From: Lolium rigidum
Lineage: Eukaryota; Streptophyta; Magnoliopsida; Poales; Poaceae
Direction of reading: 5' to 3'
Assembly (NCBI RefSeq): GCF_022539505.1
Contig: NC_061514.1
Span: 222,665,837 to 222,729,836, forward strand
DNA length: 64,000 bases
Every line of letters begins with the position of its first letter. The stretch's first letter is position 1. Positions 33,233 to 43,570 of this stretch are shown piece by piece. Below the pieces are notes generated by a model. The model was not told the origin of the DNA. It saw only the letters and a list, made by a program, of their open reading frames with translations, and ran no database searches. The translations under genes were made by a program, and so were the position numbers.

Positions 33233-33460
33233 CGATTATTTTTGAGCCTCCAAATATGTATTTCCAATTTTGTTTAAAAATAAAAAAAAAGAAAAAAAAA
33301 CAAGAGGAGCGGCCAGGCCGAATGGCCCAGCTCGCCCCGCGCCTCCCGATTATTTTTGAGCCTCCAAATATGTATTTCCAATTTTGTTTAAAAATAAAAA
33401 AAAATAAAAAAAAACAAGAGGAGCGGCCAGGCCGAATGGCCCAGCTCGCCCCAAGCCTCC
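33233..33460 (+). repeat. 114-bp tandem duplication in the solo LTR
   Basis: 33233-33346 and 33347-33460 are copies that include ATTTTTGAGCCTCCAAATATG, an A-rich run and GAGGAGCGGCCAGGCCGAAT. The copies differ at very few bases. The unit lies 160-280 bp upstream of the TATA box, so it duplicates a piece of the U3 promoter region. Confidence 0.9.
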
Positions 33461-33622
33461 CGCGCGGCCCACTCCGCCCCCTGCTTCCCACGCCGCACCG
33501 GCCCACCTCACCCGGAACCCTGCCGTGGCCCAGTCGCACGGCAGCACGGCACCGCTCGCGCCTTGGTTTTCTTTTTTAGTCCCACCTCGCCCCCTGGAGC
33601 AAAATCCTTTCAACCTATAGCC

Positions 33623-33630
33623 TATAAATA
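33623..33630 (+). promoter_or_regulatory. TATA box of the solo LTR
   Basis: TATAAATA in the phrase AGCCTATAAATATCTCC, about 765 bp into the LTR and just after the GC-rich zone. Such a box could drive readthrough into downstream sequence. Confidence 0.6.
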
Positions 33631-36600
33631 TCTCCAAAGGGGTAGCACAAAACGTACCCAGCCGCAACGCTCGGCCTCTCCTTTCTCGCGCGACACACAC
33701 AGCTCTCTTTTCTGGCTCGTAGCGTGCACATGTTGCTGCTTTTTCGGGCGCGCACATTTGGGGAAATATAAGTCCGGTAATAATTCTATTTCCGCTATTA
33801 GAACTGTAACCACTTAGGTCTAGTTTTGTAAAATTCATATCTTGAGTTCTATACGTTGGATTTCAACAAACTCTATACCGTTGGAATCAGCAAATCACGT
33901 AGATCATTTTAGACATTTTGCATGTCAGTTTCGCACACTTTATTTTCGCGGTACCCCTTCAATCCGCAACATCGTCTATAAAATAAATCCTACAAACTTT
34001 TTCCATGAGATTCTTTTGGCGATACACTTGTAATGGAATTCTCTACAACTTCCATGTAGAAAGGTCTTTCATCCGGAAAACTTCTTTTAATAACTTTTCA
34101 CGAAAAGTGTAGTCCTATAACTGGTTTCGACATAGTTCCTTTAGCCAAAATGATCCTTATGATCATACCCATTTTTTAGGACCAGTTATAATTTTTTATC
34201 ATGTTCACAGATAATGCATAGCTTACCCCTGGTTGTCTAGTTCATATTATTCAAATAACAATTGAGTTACTTGAGTAAAATGTGACATGTCCTAGTTTAG
34301 ATTTTTACCTTGCTTTAGTAGGGTGGAGATACTCTACCCCATATCACATGTGATGAATCTTTGTTATCCATTAGGCTCCGCGAGCTAAATCCCGATATCA
34401 TTCATGCCTATACAACCTCATGCCATTCAACTCTTCCATTTAGTTCGAACTATTCAATTTTCAAATGAGTTACTTGAGTAGTTCAATATATCATTAGTTC
34501 ATATCCAATGCTATGTGTGACCTTGTGCTACTCTGATAAGTGTTGTTAAACTATGTCAATTGCATAAGCCTTGTTTTACAGTACTCCATCCAACAACACC
34601 ACTGTCCAAAATATTTGAATCACTTTGCAAATATTCAAATTCAAATATGAGGATTTGAGTAATTTTGGCATAACTTGAAATCTATAAATCATTATAAGTT
34701 GATCCCTTTGACAAGTAATCATATTGAAACTCCATATCCAGTAGAACTTCTGTTTAGTTTAGTTGAATACTTCCATCATGCTGCAGTGTTCACATCTGTC
34801 CAAATCATATTATCCTAGTCCATAGTATTCAATTAACAATTGAGTTATCTGAGTAAATAGTGACAATCTTAACTATAGACTTTTCCTTGCGCAAATATTG
34901 TGTTGAGATACTCTACTACATAGCACATGTTTTGAACCCTTGATATCTATTAGCATTCATACATATTCAATCTTATTGCACACTTATTCTTATTGGCTTA
35001 TATTGAACTATTCAATTTATAAATGAGTTAATTGAGTAATTCAATATATCATAAATCCATACCCAAGCCTATGTGTAATTCATACTATTTTGAGTAAATG
35101 TTGTCACACTTATTCAATGGTATTGTAGTTGCACTATTTGACACTTATGTGATTCAAATCACATGAGACATTCCATTTTCTTTTCATGCTTTTGTAAGCA
35201 TAAAGATTCTTCAATTATATCCTGGATGGTCCATTACTTTCTAATCATGTGTCTTGTCATCCAAACTCTCACAGCCATGTCTTGCTAGACCTCATGCCAT
35301 ACCTTAGTACCATAGAACGTTTTTTCCAATTGTTGTCTTGTTGTTGTTGTTGAATGGTGTGTTTATGTTGTGCTATATTTTATCTTATAGTTCGTGTGAA
35401 GAGCGACGTATTTTTGTTGAGAGAAGTGAACGCGCTTCGACTACCAAAAAGGCAAGTGACATTCAAGTCCTATCTGTTTTATATTATGCATTAGTGTTTT
35501 AAACTAGAATGCATGATAGAGTTTTGTTTTCAAAGTTATGCTATGCTTATCAATCCTAGTAGTATGTAGCCACCCATGAAACCTTGTTAAGATTCTTAGT
35601 TTGCCTAGCAATAACAAAATGCCACTGCTATTTTGATTATTCTGGATTGTGAGTATTGGGAATTAAAATTAACAACCCTAATAAAACACCTGGGTGGATT
35701 GGTTGATTGGTGGACGGCTACGCAGGGCCACATTGTGGTTGTCTTCGCTTGGGGGTGCGCAGATGTTGAGTGGCTACTCAGGGCCACATTGTGGTTGTAG
35801 TTGGCCACCCAGGATTAAAGAGATTATCATGTCGTCCATGTTTTAGATGGCTTCCAGTGCAGCCTTATGGTATTATGGGCTCTGCCGGGATTAAGTAACT
35901 TGTGAGGGTTCAACTTGTGGCTAGACAGAGGGTGGTGGCCAAATGGGAACGAGTCTAGTTTGTATGGTTGAATTCTTCTTCTGAAAGATCTTGTCTCATT
36001 CTTCTGAAGGGTGGGCCGTAAGGTGAAAGTGCACAACCTCTCGAGAGTTAAACCTAAGATCTTAGCCGTGTCCCCGATTATGGACAATTTGAGCTTTCTA
36101 GGCAGGGATTGTACGGAGGAATCTCATCACCTTTTTTGAATGTATTTAAAATTTGTATCAACCTTGTAAAACTCATGGGAGATGTAACCATGTGATTATT
36201 CCAAAACCCATGGAGGATTTAACCATGGAGTGATTTCATAATGTCATTCAAAGATTTTCAAAATGTTTTGTTTTAAATAAAATATAGGATAAAATTGGCT
36301 TTATGCAAATTTGCCTAAACTCCACTAGCCAAATATCATGTAGATAGTCATGCCTAAAAACTGCCACCATATAAGTGTCATTTGCCAGTACATCATTGTA
36401 TTGACCTCCATTCGTGGGGCTGCATATTCAAACGTGCAGGATTTTATGAGAAGAAGTACTTAGTAGGATCTCGAGTCTACATTCCAACATGACTTACTGT
36501 GGCACATGAAAATGATGAAGGCTCATTGATGACTTACATTCCGTTGTGTTTGCTCTGAATAATTTATTTGAGCTAGTCCATGTGACTATGCAATTTGTAA

Positions 36601-37300
36601 GGTTTTACTTTACCCTTTGGATCAACGATGTAGTAATTTGATACTATTGCAATGATTACTATATTTTGTAATGTGTGTGCTATCAGTGATCCCGGGAATA
36701 GCACTATACACATGTATCTTGGCTTTATTAAAAGGTAGGGTGCTACATTTACACAACCTAATTCTTCCACTTACATTCAGCGCTACGAACCAGTAGTACC
36801 TCCCATGTTTCCTTCACCATCCCGATGCCGACCTTGCGGGAATGGCAGGCCCATGTACATACCCCGCGTATAACACCTCCTATGGCTCTATCTACCTTTG
36901 TAATAAATCCTTCACAGAGTTACAGGTATATATTCTTAGCGGTTTAGCATGAATTGGCATATAGTAAAGTCTTATCTTACATTAGTATCAATTTTCACAT
37001 GCAGACTGTACCTTGTGAACTTCATCCAATGATTAACCAGATGTGCCCACATGAAGGGTCTTTCACTATGCATGGCAATGGAAAATTGATGAACACCTAC
37101 ACGGTCTATGAGGTGTATGTCTACAAGATGTAGGCCATCACATATTTGTATGGATATGACTGGAGAAAGTTTGCTTTTAACTACGGTCTGAAGAAGGGCG
37201 ACGAGCTGAGGATCAGAAACTCAAAAGGGCAGATATACGTAACTGCTTACAGAGTTGGAGACACTTCCAAATATATAATATGTAACTTTTCTTGTACTCA

Positions 37301-37715
37301 GAGCATCTCCAGCCTCGTCCCCAAAGCGCCCCCAAAGGGATTTGGGGCGCGCCGGACCAAAAAACCGTTCCAGCCGCGTCCCCCAAAGCCTATTTTTGTC
37401 CGGCGCGCCCCCATACGGTGTCCACCCCGAGCCCGTCCCCGTCCCACAGGGGACGCTCCGGGCACGCCGGACACAACGAAAAGCGAGGCGGGGAGTGGCG
37501 GGGCCGACCCGTCAGCGGCACAGTTAATTTTAACCTAACCGTTGCCTACCTCGCGACGGAAGTTATTCGCGCGCAGTGACACACGGCGGCATCTTTTCCT
37601 TAATGGCGACGGAGGGGCAGGCGAGACGTCTCGTCGGTGCCGCGTAGCCTCCACGCGTCGCCGGCGTTCGCACGCCACCGCCCGTTCCCGCGCGATCTTC
37701 CCGCCTCTTCTCGCC
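37301..37715. mobile_element. Left part of a GC-rich Harbinger-like DNA transposon
   Basis: The phrase GAGCATCTCCAGCCTCGTCC starting at 37301, followed by GGGGCGCGCCGGAC pieces in both orientations, is a terminal pattern I associate with PIF/Harbinger-type elements in grasses. The right end is not seen because the element enters the N gap at 37716. It interrupts or directly follows the last B3-like exon on the left. The superfamily assignment is tentative. Confidence 0.4.
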
Positions 37716-37815
37716 NNNNNNNNNNNNNNNNNNNNNNNNNNNNNNNNNNNNNNNNNNNNNNNNNNNNNNNNNNNNNNNNNNNNNNNNNNNNNNNNNNNNN
37801 NNNNNNNNNNNNNNN
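37716..37815. other. Assembly gap (100 N)
   Basis: Exactly 100 N in a very GC-rich context, a typical place for short-read assembly failure. Confidence 0.98.
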
Positions 37816-37978
37816 AACTTACATTACCAACACTAATTTGTTCTACTCACATAGTAATACTAGCGAGGTCCACAAAAGTAAGATCATAAACACACATATT
37901 TGTCTTCACGCTCACCGAACTATAATTACAACATACTTGTCCTAGCATTCCCATAAACCATGTACCTGATAAGGTAGA

Positions 37979-39172
37979 TTAGTTGTCATGACCACGACGA
38001 CGCTTGCGCTCATTGTTGTCCCAACTTGGGATGAGTGGCCTCTGGGGATGCATTCCCTGGTTCACTATAGTCACAATGCGGGCAAGTTCATAGGTGACAT
38101 AACCCTCAATGGAAGCATACTCCAGGTTCATATCGGATAGAGGCTTCCATTCCCAGAAATTATGGCCTTCGAATCTGTCGTAATCGTGCACAAACATCTC
38201 CTTCATGCCGGCGTACTTGGGTTAGATGAGCTCGAAAGCCATAGTAGCCATGCCATCCCTGTTACCATAACCTGGTATTTTCAACATATCCTGGAGGTCC
38301 AGATGATTGCCAGGTGGAATATACAGCCATTGCTTGTAAAGAAACTTGTGGTCAGTCCTTATGTACACACCTACAAATGTGACATCCATATTCTTCAGGA
38401 ATTGCCTTAGCGGGTATATATTGTCCTGGCACCTACATTGCAAAAATTACAATAAGATTGTTTACAATATTGTGCAGTAAGAATTAGCAATATGAAACTC
38501 ATAGGTTCATGCAAAAGCAAGCCGGACTTGCAACATTTAAAAATCAAGAGGTGGAGCATGTTTTAGTTCGAAGTGTTACATATTATGCGAGAGATAAAAA
38601 CTACATATAATGGCCACGCAGGAACACTCTCTACTGCTAGAGATGCGGACATAAAATCATTAACAATAGTCCCCGGTGAATGTGATCAGATCAATTGCAG
38701 ATATGGTCAGATTCGTTAACAGATTTCGTACCAAATCGGCTGAATGTGTACACATACTACCAAAAAGACTGAATCTCTACTAATATATAATACGAAAATC
38801 CGCTTATTCTATAGAAGTAGAACCAAATCAGCAAGAGATGGAAGACCTAAGAACAGTCGAATCTCTAGAATACGTACCTGATCAAGTGGAAGACGAGAAC
38901 GTGCTCCCTCAAAGCTATCGGCATGATCGCATTTTTTCCTGCCGGAAGTCATACTCAAGGTCGACGCCGACAAACCGGTACCTCTCGTCCTTGAGCCACT
39001 CCAGGTACATGTCGAGGATGCTTTCGATGGTGTTCATCTCGTTCGTGTACACAGCCTGGATCGAAGTGTCGCCATGCGCACGGAACTGGTGAACCTCTAT
39101 GGTCCGCTTACCGTCGTCCTTCTCTCGAATGACCGGCTCGAAGTTGTCGGTGGATGATGTTGCCCCTCCCAT
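37979..39172 (-). pseudogene. DEDD-type 3'-5' exonuclease-like gene, disrupted
   Basis: There are two exons: 39172-38877 (ATG at 39172, GTACGT donor) and 38432-37979 (acceptor TGTAG), joined in phase. Exon 1 carries GVDLEYD, the first exonuclease motif with its Asp and Glu, preceded by YRF. Exon 2 carries GVYIRTD (motif II Asp) and YASIEGYVTYEL, where the motif III Asp is Glu. The fold is the RNase H-like one of Werner-type exonucleases. Damage: the reading must shift by one base in an A6 run of exon 1 after RQEK to reach ALREHVLVFHLI, and exon 2 has an in-frame TAA at 38222-38224 between FELI and PKYAG. The C-terminus ends ERKRRRGHDN. It is probably non-functional, although the A-run shift could be an assembly error. 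Confidence 0.7.
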
Positions 39173-39613
39173 GGTGTGTCAGCAATGGCGGAGAGAGAGG
39201 AGGAAGAGGAGAAGGCAACCGGTGCTCTTGAGAACTGTTGCCTGACAAAGCGGAACTACCAAGAGAACTAAGTGGGGATGCGAATAGGGGGTTTTTTCCG
39301 GTCCTTCCACGTGTGACAGAGTCTCTGCTGAGGAAGACGAGAAGGCAACTCGACGAGGATTCGTTTTTTTCTTCAAATTTATTAATTTTTACTTGCGCAT
39401 TGAAACTAGGTGTACTGACTCCGATCTACCCTGCATCAATCCAGGGTTGTAACTACCGGCCCAACCGTGCATTTCATTATTTGTTTTGCTATTTAGTACA
39501 AGTATAGTAGTAATTAATGAACTCCCACATTAGTTGTACACCAATATAACTGCACACATTATATAAGTTAAGTCAAACTCTCAAGCGATAATTTCATAGC
39601 ACAAGATCACACC
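39173..39613. other. Intergenic region between two minus-strand genes
   Basis: About 440 bp of AT-rich sequence between the exonuclease-like gene and the 3' end of the B3 gene. I see no gene or recognisable repeat. Confidence 0.5.
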
Positions 39614-41083
39614 TCAATGTCTTACAACCGATAACCCATCTTGTAATGGTGCACAAATAAAAGTCTGCAACGCAAATATGAAATTATTCAGGACAAATAA
39701 AATTTCCCTAAAACTACTCAACTTCAATATCTGGAATGTGGAAACAAACAGATATGTGCCATGATCGCCAAGGTAGAGCATCATGAGCACCTTGTGTCCA
39801 ATTTCGAACTTAGCTTCATGCGCCATGAACTTGTCCCATCTATTAATGCAGACGCGTCCACCATTTTCATCAGGAGAAGTGTTGTACGTCGATGTCATCC
39901 TTGTGCCAAAATTACCAATAAGCGTAATACCACCACTAAGTGCCATGTCTTGGGGAAGTAGACGACGAGGCAGTTTCTGTTGGAAATGTTTTTTAGACTT
40001 CACATAAAAAATAAAAAATTATATTAAAGAATAATTAATCAGTACTTACCACAAAATTCGTGTTTAAGTTGGACCAATTCAACTTATGCAGCAGTCCATA
40101 AGATCTTCCAAGATTGTAATCTCCTGCATCATTATGGTGTACATAAACTTCAATCTTGTTCACCTTTGTAATGACCATTTCCATCATTTTCCAATTAACA
40201 TCGGTTCCAACAGTTGCAATGAGGTTATCAACTATTAGACTCTCTCGAGCACCCAAATTGTAGTATGCTACAAATGAAATGTGGTGCACAAATTAAATTA
40301 TGCATACATCATTTGACACATTAAATTAAATCAACAAGTATATATTTATGAAACCTATAATGAAATTAATTAAGAGATAGATATATTACTTGGATGAACG
40401 ATAGGGTAATGTCCGAAACAACACGGCATGAATCCAAACCCTTCAATTTATCAATGGAGAAAAACACCTTCTGGCCAATATGAACGCAATATATTCTACA
40501 AAATTCCTCCCATGCATCACCACTAACGGTAGTTGTTTCTGCTTCATTCGTAACCATGAACACAAATTGAAAATTCTCTGGTGTATCAAATGAACCGTGG
40601 AATATCTTCTTTTCATCTTTGTTCATTCCATATTTTTTGAGGAAAAGTGATCTGACGTAGCATGGTAGAATCTACATGTACAACACAATTAGAGGAGGCA
40701 AATGCTTGAATGGAATAATTACATATCAGAGCCTACAACATTTCTTTAGTACATGTAAGTCCCCTAGATATGCAATAATAGATTAATGAACATACGTAAA
40801 CAATCTGCGAGCTCATATGGATTTGGATAACAGATCGTACCGTCCTCTTCTCGAATCCAGGATGTAGGGTAAAATCAAAAAACTTTTTCATCAAAGTCGC
40901 GGCAACGCACAAACCCTTAGTGTCAAAACAAACACCACACTACATAGTACACAAATAGGATTGTGAGTACAATCGTTCAGATCTAGAAAACATGCCGACT
41001 ATATTTTCAACCCAAAGAAAAAAGTACCAACCAGATGGAGGTCATCTCGCGTTGGGTAAGATACATACCTGCACATTCTCCAT
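39614..41083 (-). CDS. B3-domain-like protein gene, five exons
   Basis: Five exons have canonical GT-AG borders: 41083-41069 (MENVQ), 40939-40841, 40671-40390, 40267-40050 and 39976-39614, for about 325 residues. Exon 3 reads KIFHGSFDTPENF...SGDAWEEFCRIYCVHIGQKVFFSIDKL, and exon 5 reads LPRRLLPQDM...GGRVCINRWDKFMAHEAKFEIGHKVLMMLYLGD. Both match the pattern of plant B3 DNA-binding-like domains, so a nuclear protein with two B3 modules is likely. A TATA box lies 130 bp upstream. Exons 1-2-3 and 4-5 join in phase, but the 3-to-4 junction is off by one base, so there is a small lesion, an assembly indel or an unseen splice site. Confidence 0.65.
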
Positions 41084-41210
41084 AGCTCTCCTTCTGTACA
41101 TACTACCACCGTGACGACGTCGGTAGATGAAGGAGAGGGAGGACAGAAAAGAAGAGAAGATGGCTGCGACTTCGGTGGAGCGAGCATGCGATCCAGATCG
41201 TCAACGGGCC

Positions 41211-41220
41211 TTATATATAG
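41211..41220 (-). promoter_or_regulatory. TATA box of the B3 gene
   Basis: The minus strand reads CTATATATAA within AGCTCTATATATAAGGCCC, about 130 bp upstream of the proposed ATG at 41083. This is a sensible distance for a plant core promoter with a short leader. Confidence 0.6.
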
Positions 41221-41409
41221 AGCTCCCAAGATTCTCTGTATTGCTCTAAAGATTGTGGTTATTGTTTTTTCACCTAACAACAAAATTTGCTCCCCCAACC
41301 GACAAAAAAAGGTCATGTTATTTATTTCCATGTATATTTTGCGGCTGATATTCTGCCAAAAAAAGAAATTATTTTTGGAAAGTAATAACTACTAAACTTT
41401 TGCGGCAGA

Positions 41410-42784
41410 TTTTCCTCTAGTGCTATGATATTCTCCATAATTTTTTTCCATTCATGTTATTTTTAATCGAAGTTATTATCCACACATTCACCAAAACTCA
41501 AGATTTCAGAATAATTCAACCTTAGTTTGAGTTTTTTCTTGAGTGTGAATTCAGTTTGGTTTGATCGAGTTCAGTTTGAGTTTTTGTTGAGTGTGCATTC
41601 AATTTGAGTTTTGAGTGTTTCCTTTTTGTAGTTCATCAAACCAAAATGGCTACATATCATTGTTTCATCATTACCAATGGGGTGATGCATCCCTGTGCCA
41701 AATTTCACACCATTTGGACTAAGATTGATCAAAAAAGTGTGCACGGGTGCCTGTTTAGGGTTGACGGGCATGACCGTTCAACTACACAATCCTCGCTTCC
41801 TCTAGTGCGATGATATTCTCCACATTTTTCCAAGCCTGTTATTTTTTATCCAAGTTTTTATCCACACATTGACCAAAACTCAAGTTTTCACAACAATTCA
41901 ACCTCTTTTTCATATTTTTTGAAATTTAAATTGTTTGGTCAAACCTAGGATGACCAGAGCCTACAAAGAGCTTGCCAATGTTTTTTTAAATCACACACAC
42001 TTTTCTGGGGTAATGTGGTGATGCCAAATCGAACCAGCATGTGCTCCCAATGCTATGACTATCCTTCTTGGTACTTGTTTCCCAAATGGTAGCCTCCAGT
42101 TTGAGTTTGAGTGTGAATTCAGTTTGGTTTGAGTTCATCAAACCAAAATGGCTACATATCTTGGTTTCATCATTACCAATGTGGTGATGCACCCGTATGC
42201 CAAATTTCACACCATTTGGACTAAGATAGATCAAAAAAGTGTGCACGGGTGCCTATTTAGGGTAGACGAGCATGACCGTTCAACTACACACTCCTCACTT
42301 CCTCTGCTATGATAGTCTCCACATTTTTCCAAGCATGTTATTTTTTATCCACCTTATTATACACACATTGACCAAAACTCAGGGTTTCACAACAATTCAA
42401 CCTCTTTTTCATTTTTTTAATTTAAAGTGTTTGGTCAAACCTAGGTCGACCAGAGCCTACAAAGAGCTTGCCCATCTTTTTTTATATCACACACACTTTT
42501 CTGGGGTAATGCGGTGATGCCAAATCGAACCAACATGTGCTCCCAATGCTATGACTATCCAGCTTGGTACTTGCTTCACAAATGGTAGCCTCCAGTTTGA
42601 GTTTGAGTGTGAATTCAGTTTGGTTTGAGTTCATCAAACCAAAATTGCTACATATCTTGGTTTCATCATTACCAATGTGGTGATGCACCCCTGTGCCAAA
42701 TTTCACACCATTTGGACTGAGATAGATCAAAAAAGTGTGCAAGAGTGCCTCTTTAGGGTAGACGGGCTTGACCGTTCAACTACA
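41410..42784 (+). repeat. Tandem array of about 500-bp units
   Basis: Three consecutive units share the phrases CTATGAT(A)(T/G)TCTCCA, TTGACCAAAACTCA, TTTCATCATTACCAATG and GTTCAACTACACA. The TTTCATCATT anchor falls near 41662, 42165 and 42661, a period of about 500 bp. The first unit lacks part of the internal sequence; the second and third are very similar. There is no convincing gene. The third unit is interrupted at 42785 by a CACTA element. Confidence 0.85.
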
Positions 42785-43570
42785 CACTACTAGAAAAAGG
42801 CCTAGCCATAAGATTGCTACTAGTGGCGCACCATGCTAGAGGTGTTCCACTGCTATATAGCAGTGCCGCACTATTACAAGGTGCTCCACTACTAGGGAAT
42901 TACCAATGGCGCACTAGTACTAGTGGTGCGCCACTACTAATTTCAGAACTTATCTATAAATGGGTATAGGGTTAACAGTGGCGCACCACATAGAGGTGCG
43001 CCATTGATATTTCGAATAGCAATGCCGCACCTCTATGTGGTGCGCCACTATGCCGCAAATAACGATGGCGCAGTATACGAGGTGCGCCACTGTGCTGCCA
43101 CCGCACATGCAGTGCGCACTCGTCCCCACCACACTGCACCCACCCACCCACCCGCACCCCACCCACCCACCCACGCACTGCATAATCTCCACTCCTCTCG
43201 TCTATCTCTTCTCCTGCACCCTCTCGTCTATCTCCACTCCTCTCTTCCCCCGCCGCCGGCATGGGCGGCCGCGCCTCCCACCCGCGCGCCCCGCCGCCCG
43301 ACGAGCACCACCAGTCCCAAGCACAGGCGCCAACCCCCCCCCCCCCCCTCCCCTACAGTAACCCACTCTCCCACGCCCCGAGCTCCAGCCCCCGCTGCCA
43401 CCCGAACATCGGCCGCGTCCTGGGCCGTCCTGGACGTGCGCGCGACCTATACCTTCGGGCGCGAGCTCGGGCGGGGCCAGTTCGGGGTCACCTACCTCAC
43501 CACCCACAAGGCCTCGGGCGCCAGGCGCGCCTGCAAGTCCATCGCCGCCCGCAAGCTCGCCCACGCCTCC
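42785..43570 (+). mobile_element. Left end of a CACTA element carrying a kinase exon
   Basis: CACTACTAGAAAAAGG at 42785 is a CACTA terminal repeat, and the preceding ACA would be one target copy. Inverted pairs of GTGGCGCAC/GTGCGCCAC follow through about 43105, the same subterminal core as in the element at 24727. Beyond 43190 the sequence becomes a CT-rich leader and the first exon of a protein kinase. The right end is not seen because a Tat-type retrotransposon interrupts at 43571. Either the exon was captured by the transposon or a truncated CACTA end lies beside a gene. Confidence 0.7.
43261..43570 (+). pseudogene. CDPK-like kinase, N-terminal exon fragment
   Basis: ATG at 43261 begins MGGRASHP, and the Gly at position 2 suits N-myristoylation as in many calcium-dependent protein kinases. 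After a Pro-rich variable region a run of 15 C (43334-43348) shifts the frame. The kinase start then reads [17 protein letters not shown] (ATP-binding glycine loop) and [10 protein letters not shown] (with the ATP-anchoring Lys), which is diagnostic for plant CDPKs. The exon stops at 43570 after about 40 residues of kinase domain, where the Tat LTR begins. No catalytic loop or EF hands are present in the window. The C-run shift may be a sequencing artefact. Confidence 0.85.

Larger units (their letters stand above)
32860..36747 (+). mobile_element. Solo LTR of a Del-like chromovirus, 3888 bp
   Basis: It starts TGTCACATCCCG and ends GGGTGCTACA, flanked by a perfect 5-bp duplication TTTAC (32855-32859 and 36748-36752). 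There is no primer site or coding region. It has the same architecture as the LTR at 907-5860: a start rich in A/T, a GC-rich zone at 33300-33560, a TATA box (TATAAATA, 33623-33630), then a long AT-rich part. Unequal recombination between the two LTRs of a full element is the usual origin. It sits in an intron of the decayed tandem-exon gene. Confidence 0.92.
29640..37290 (+). pseudogene. Decayed multi-exon gene with tandem exons and a B3-like end
   Basis: Exon-like blocks with GT-AG borders line up on the plus strand: ending 30139 (contains MERKATTHVGSWLTPEL), 30306-30423 (FRAEAMGNKNSAPPAAGAW), 30931-31077, 31598-31744, 32155-32302, 32499-32656, one ending 36925, and a last one from 37005. 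Blocks three to six are copies of one exon reading ETxxPLLK...DEAA...PPSS..LYKHKA..QLGGDLL. The last block has a B3-like pattern (YDWRKFAFNYGLKKGDELRI). Damage: the acceptor AG of the second copy is AT, the third copy has two stops, and the last has a stop (YKM*). A solo LTR splits the gene at 32860-36747. The protein family is unknown apart from the B3-like end. Confidence 0.55.
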
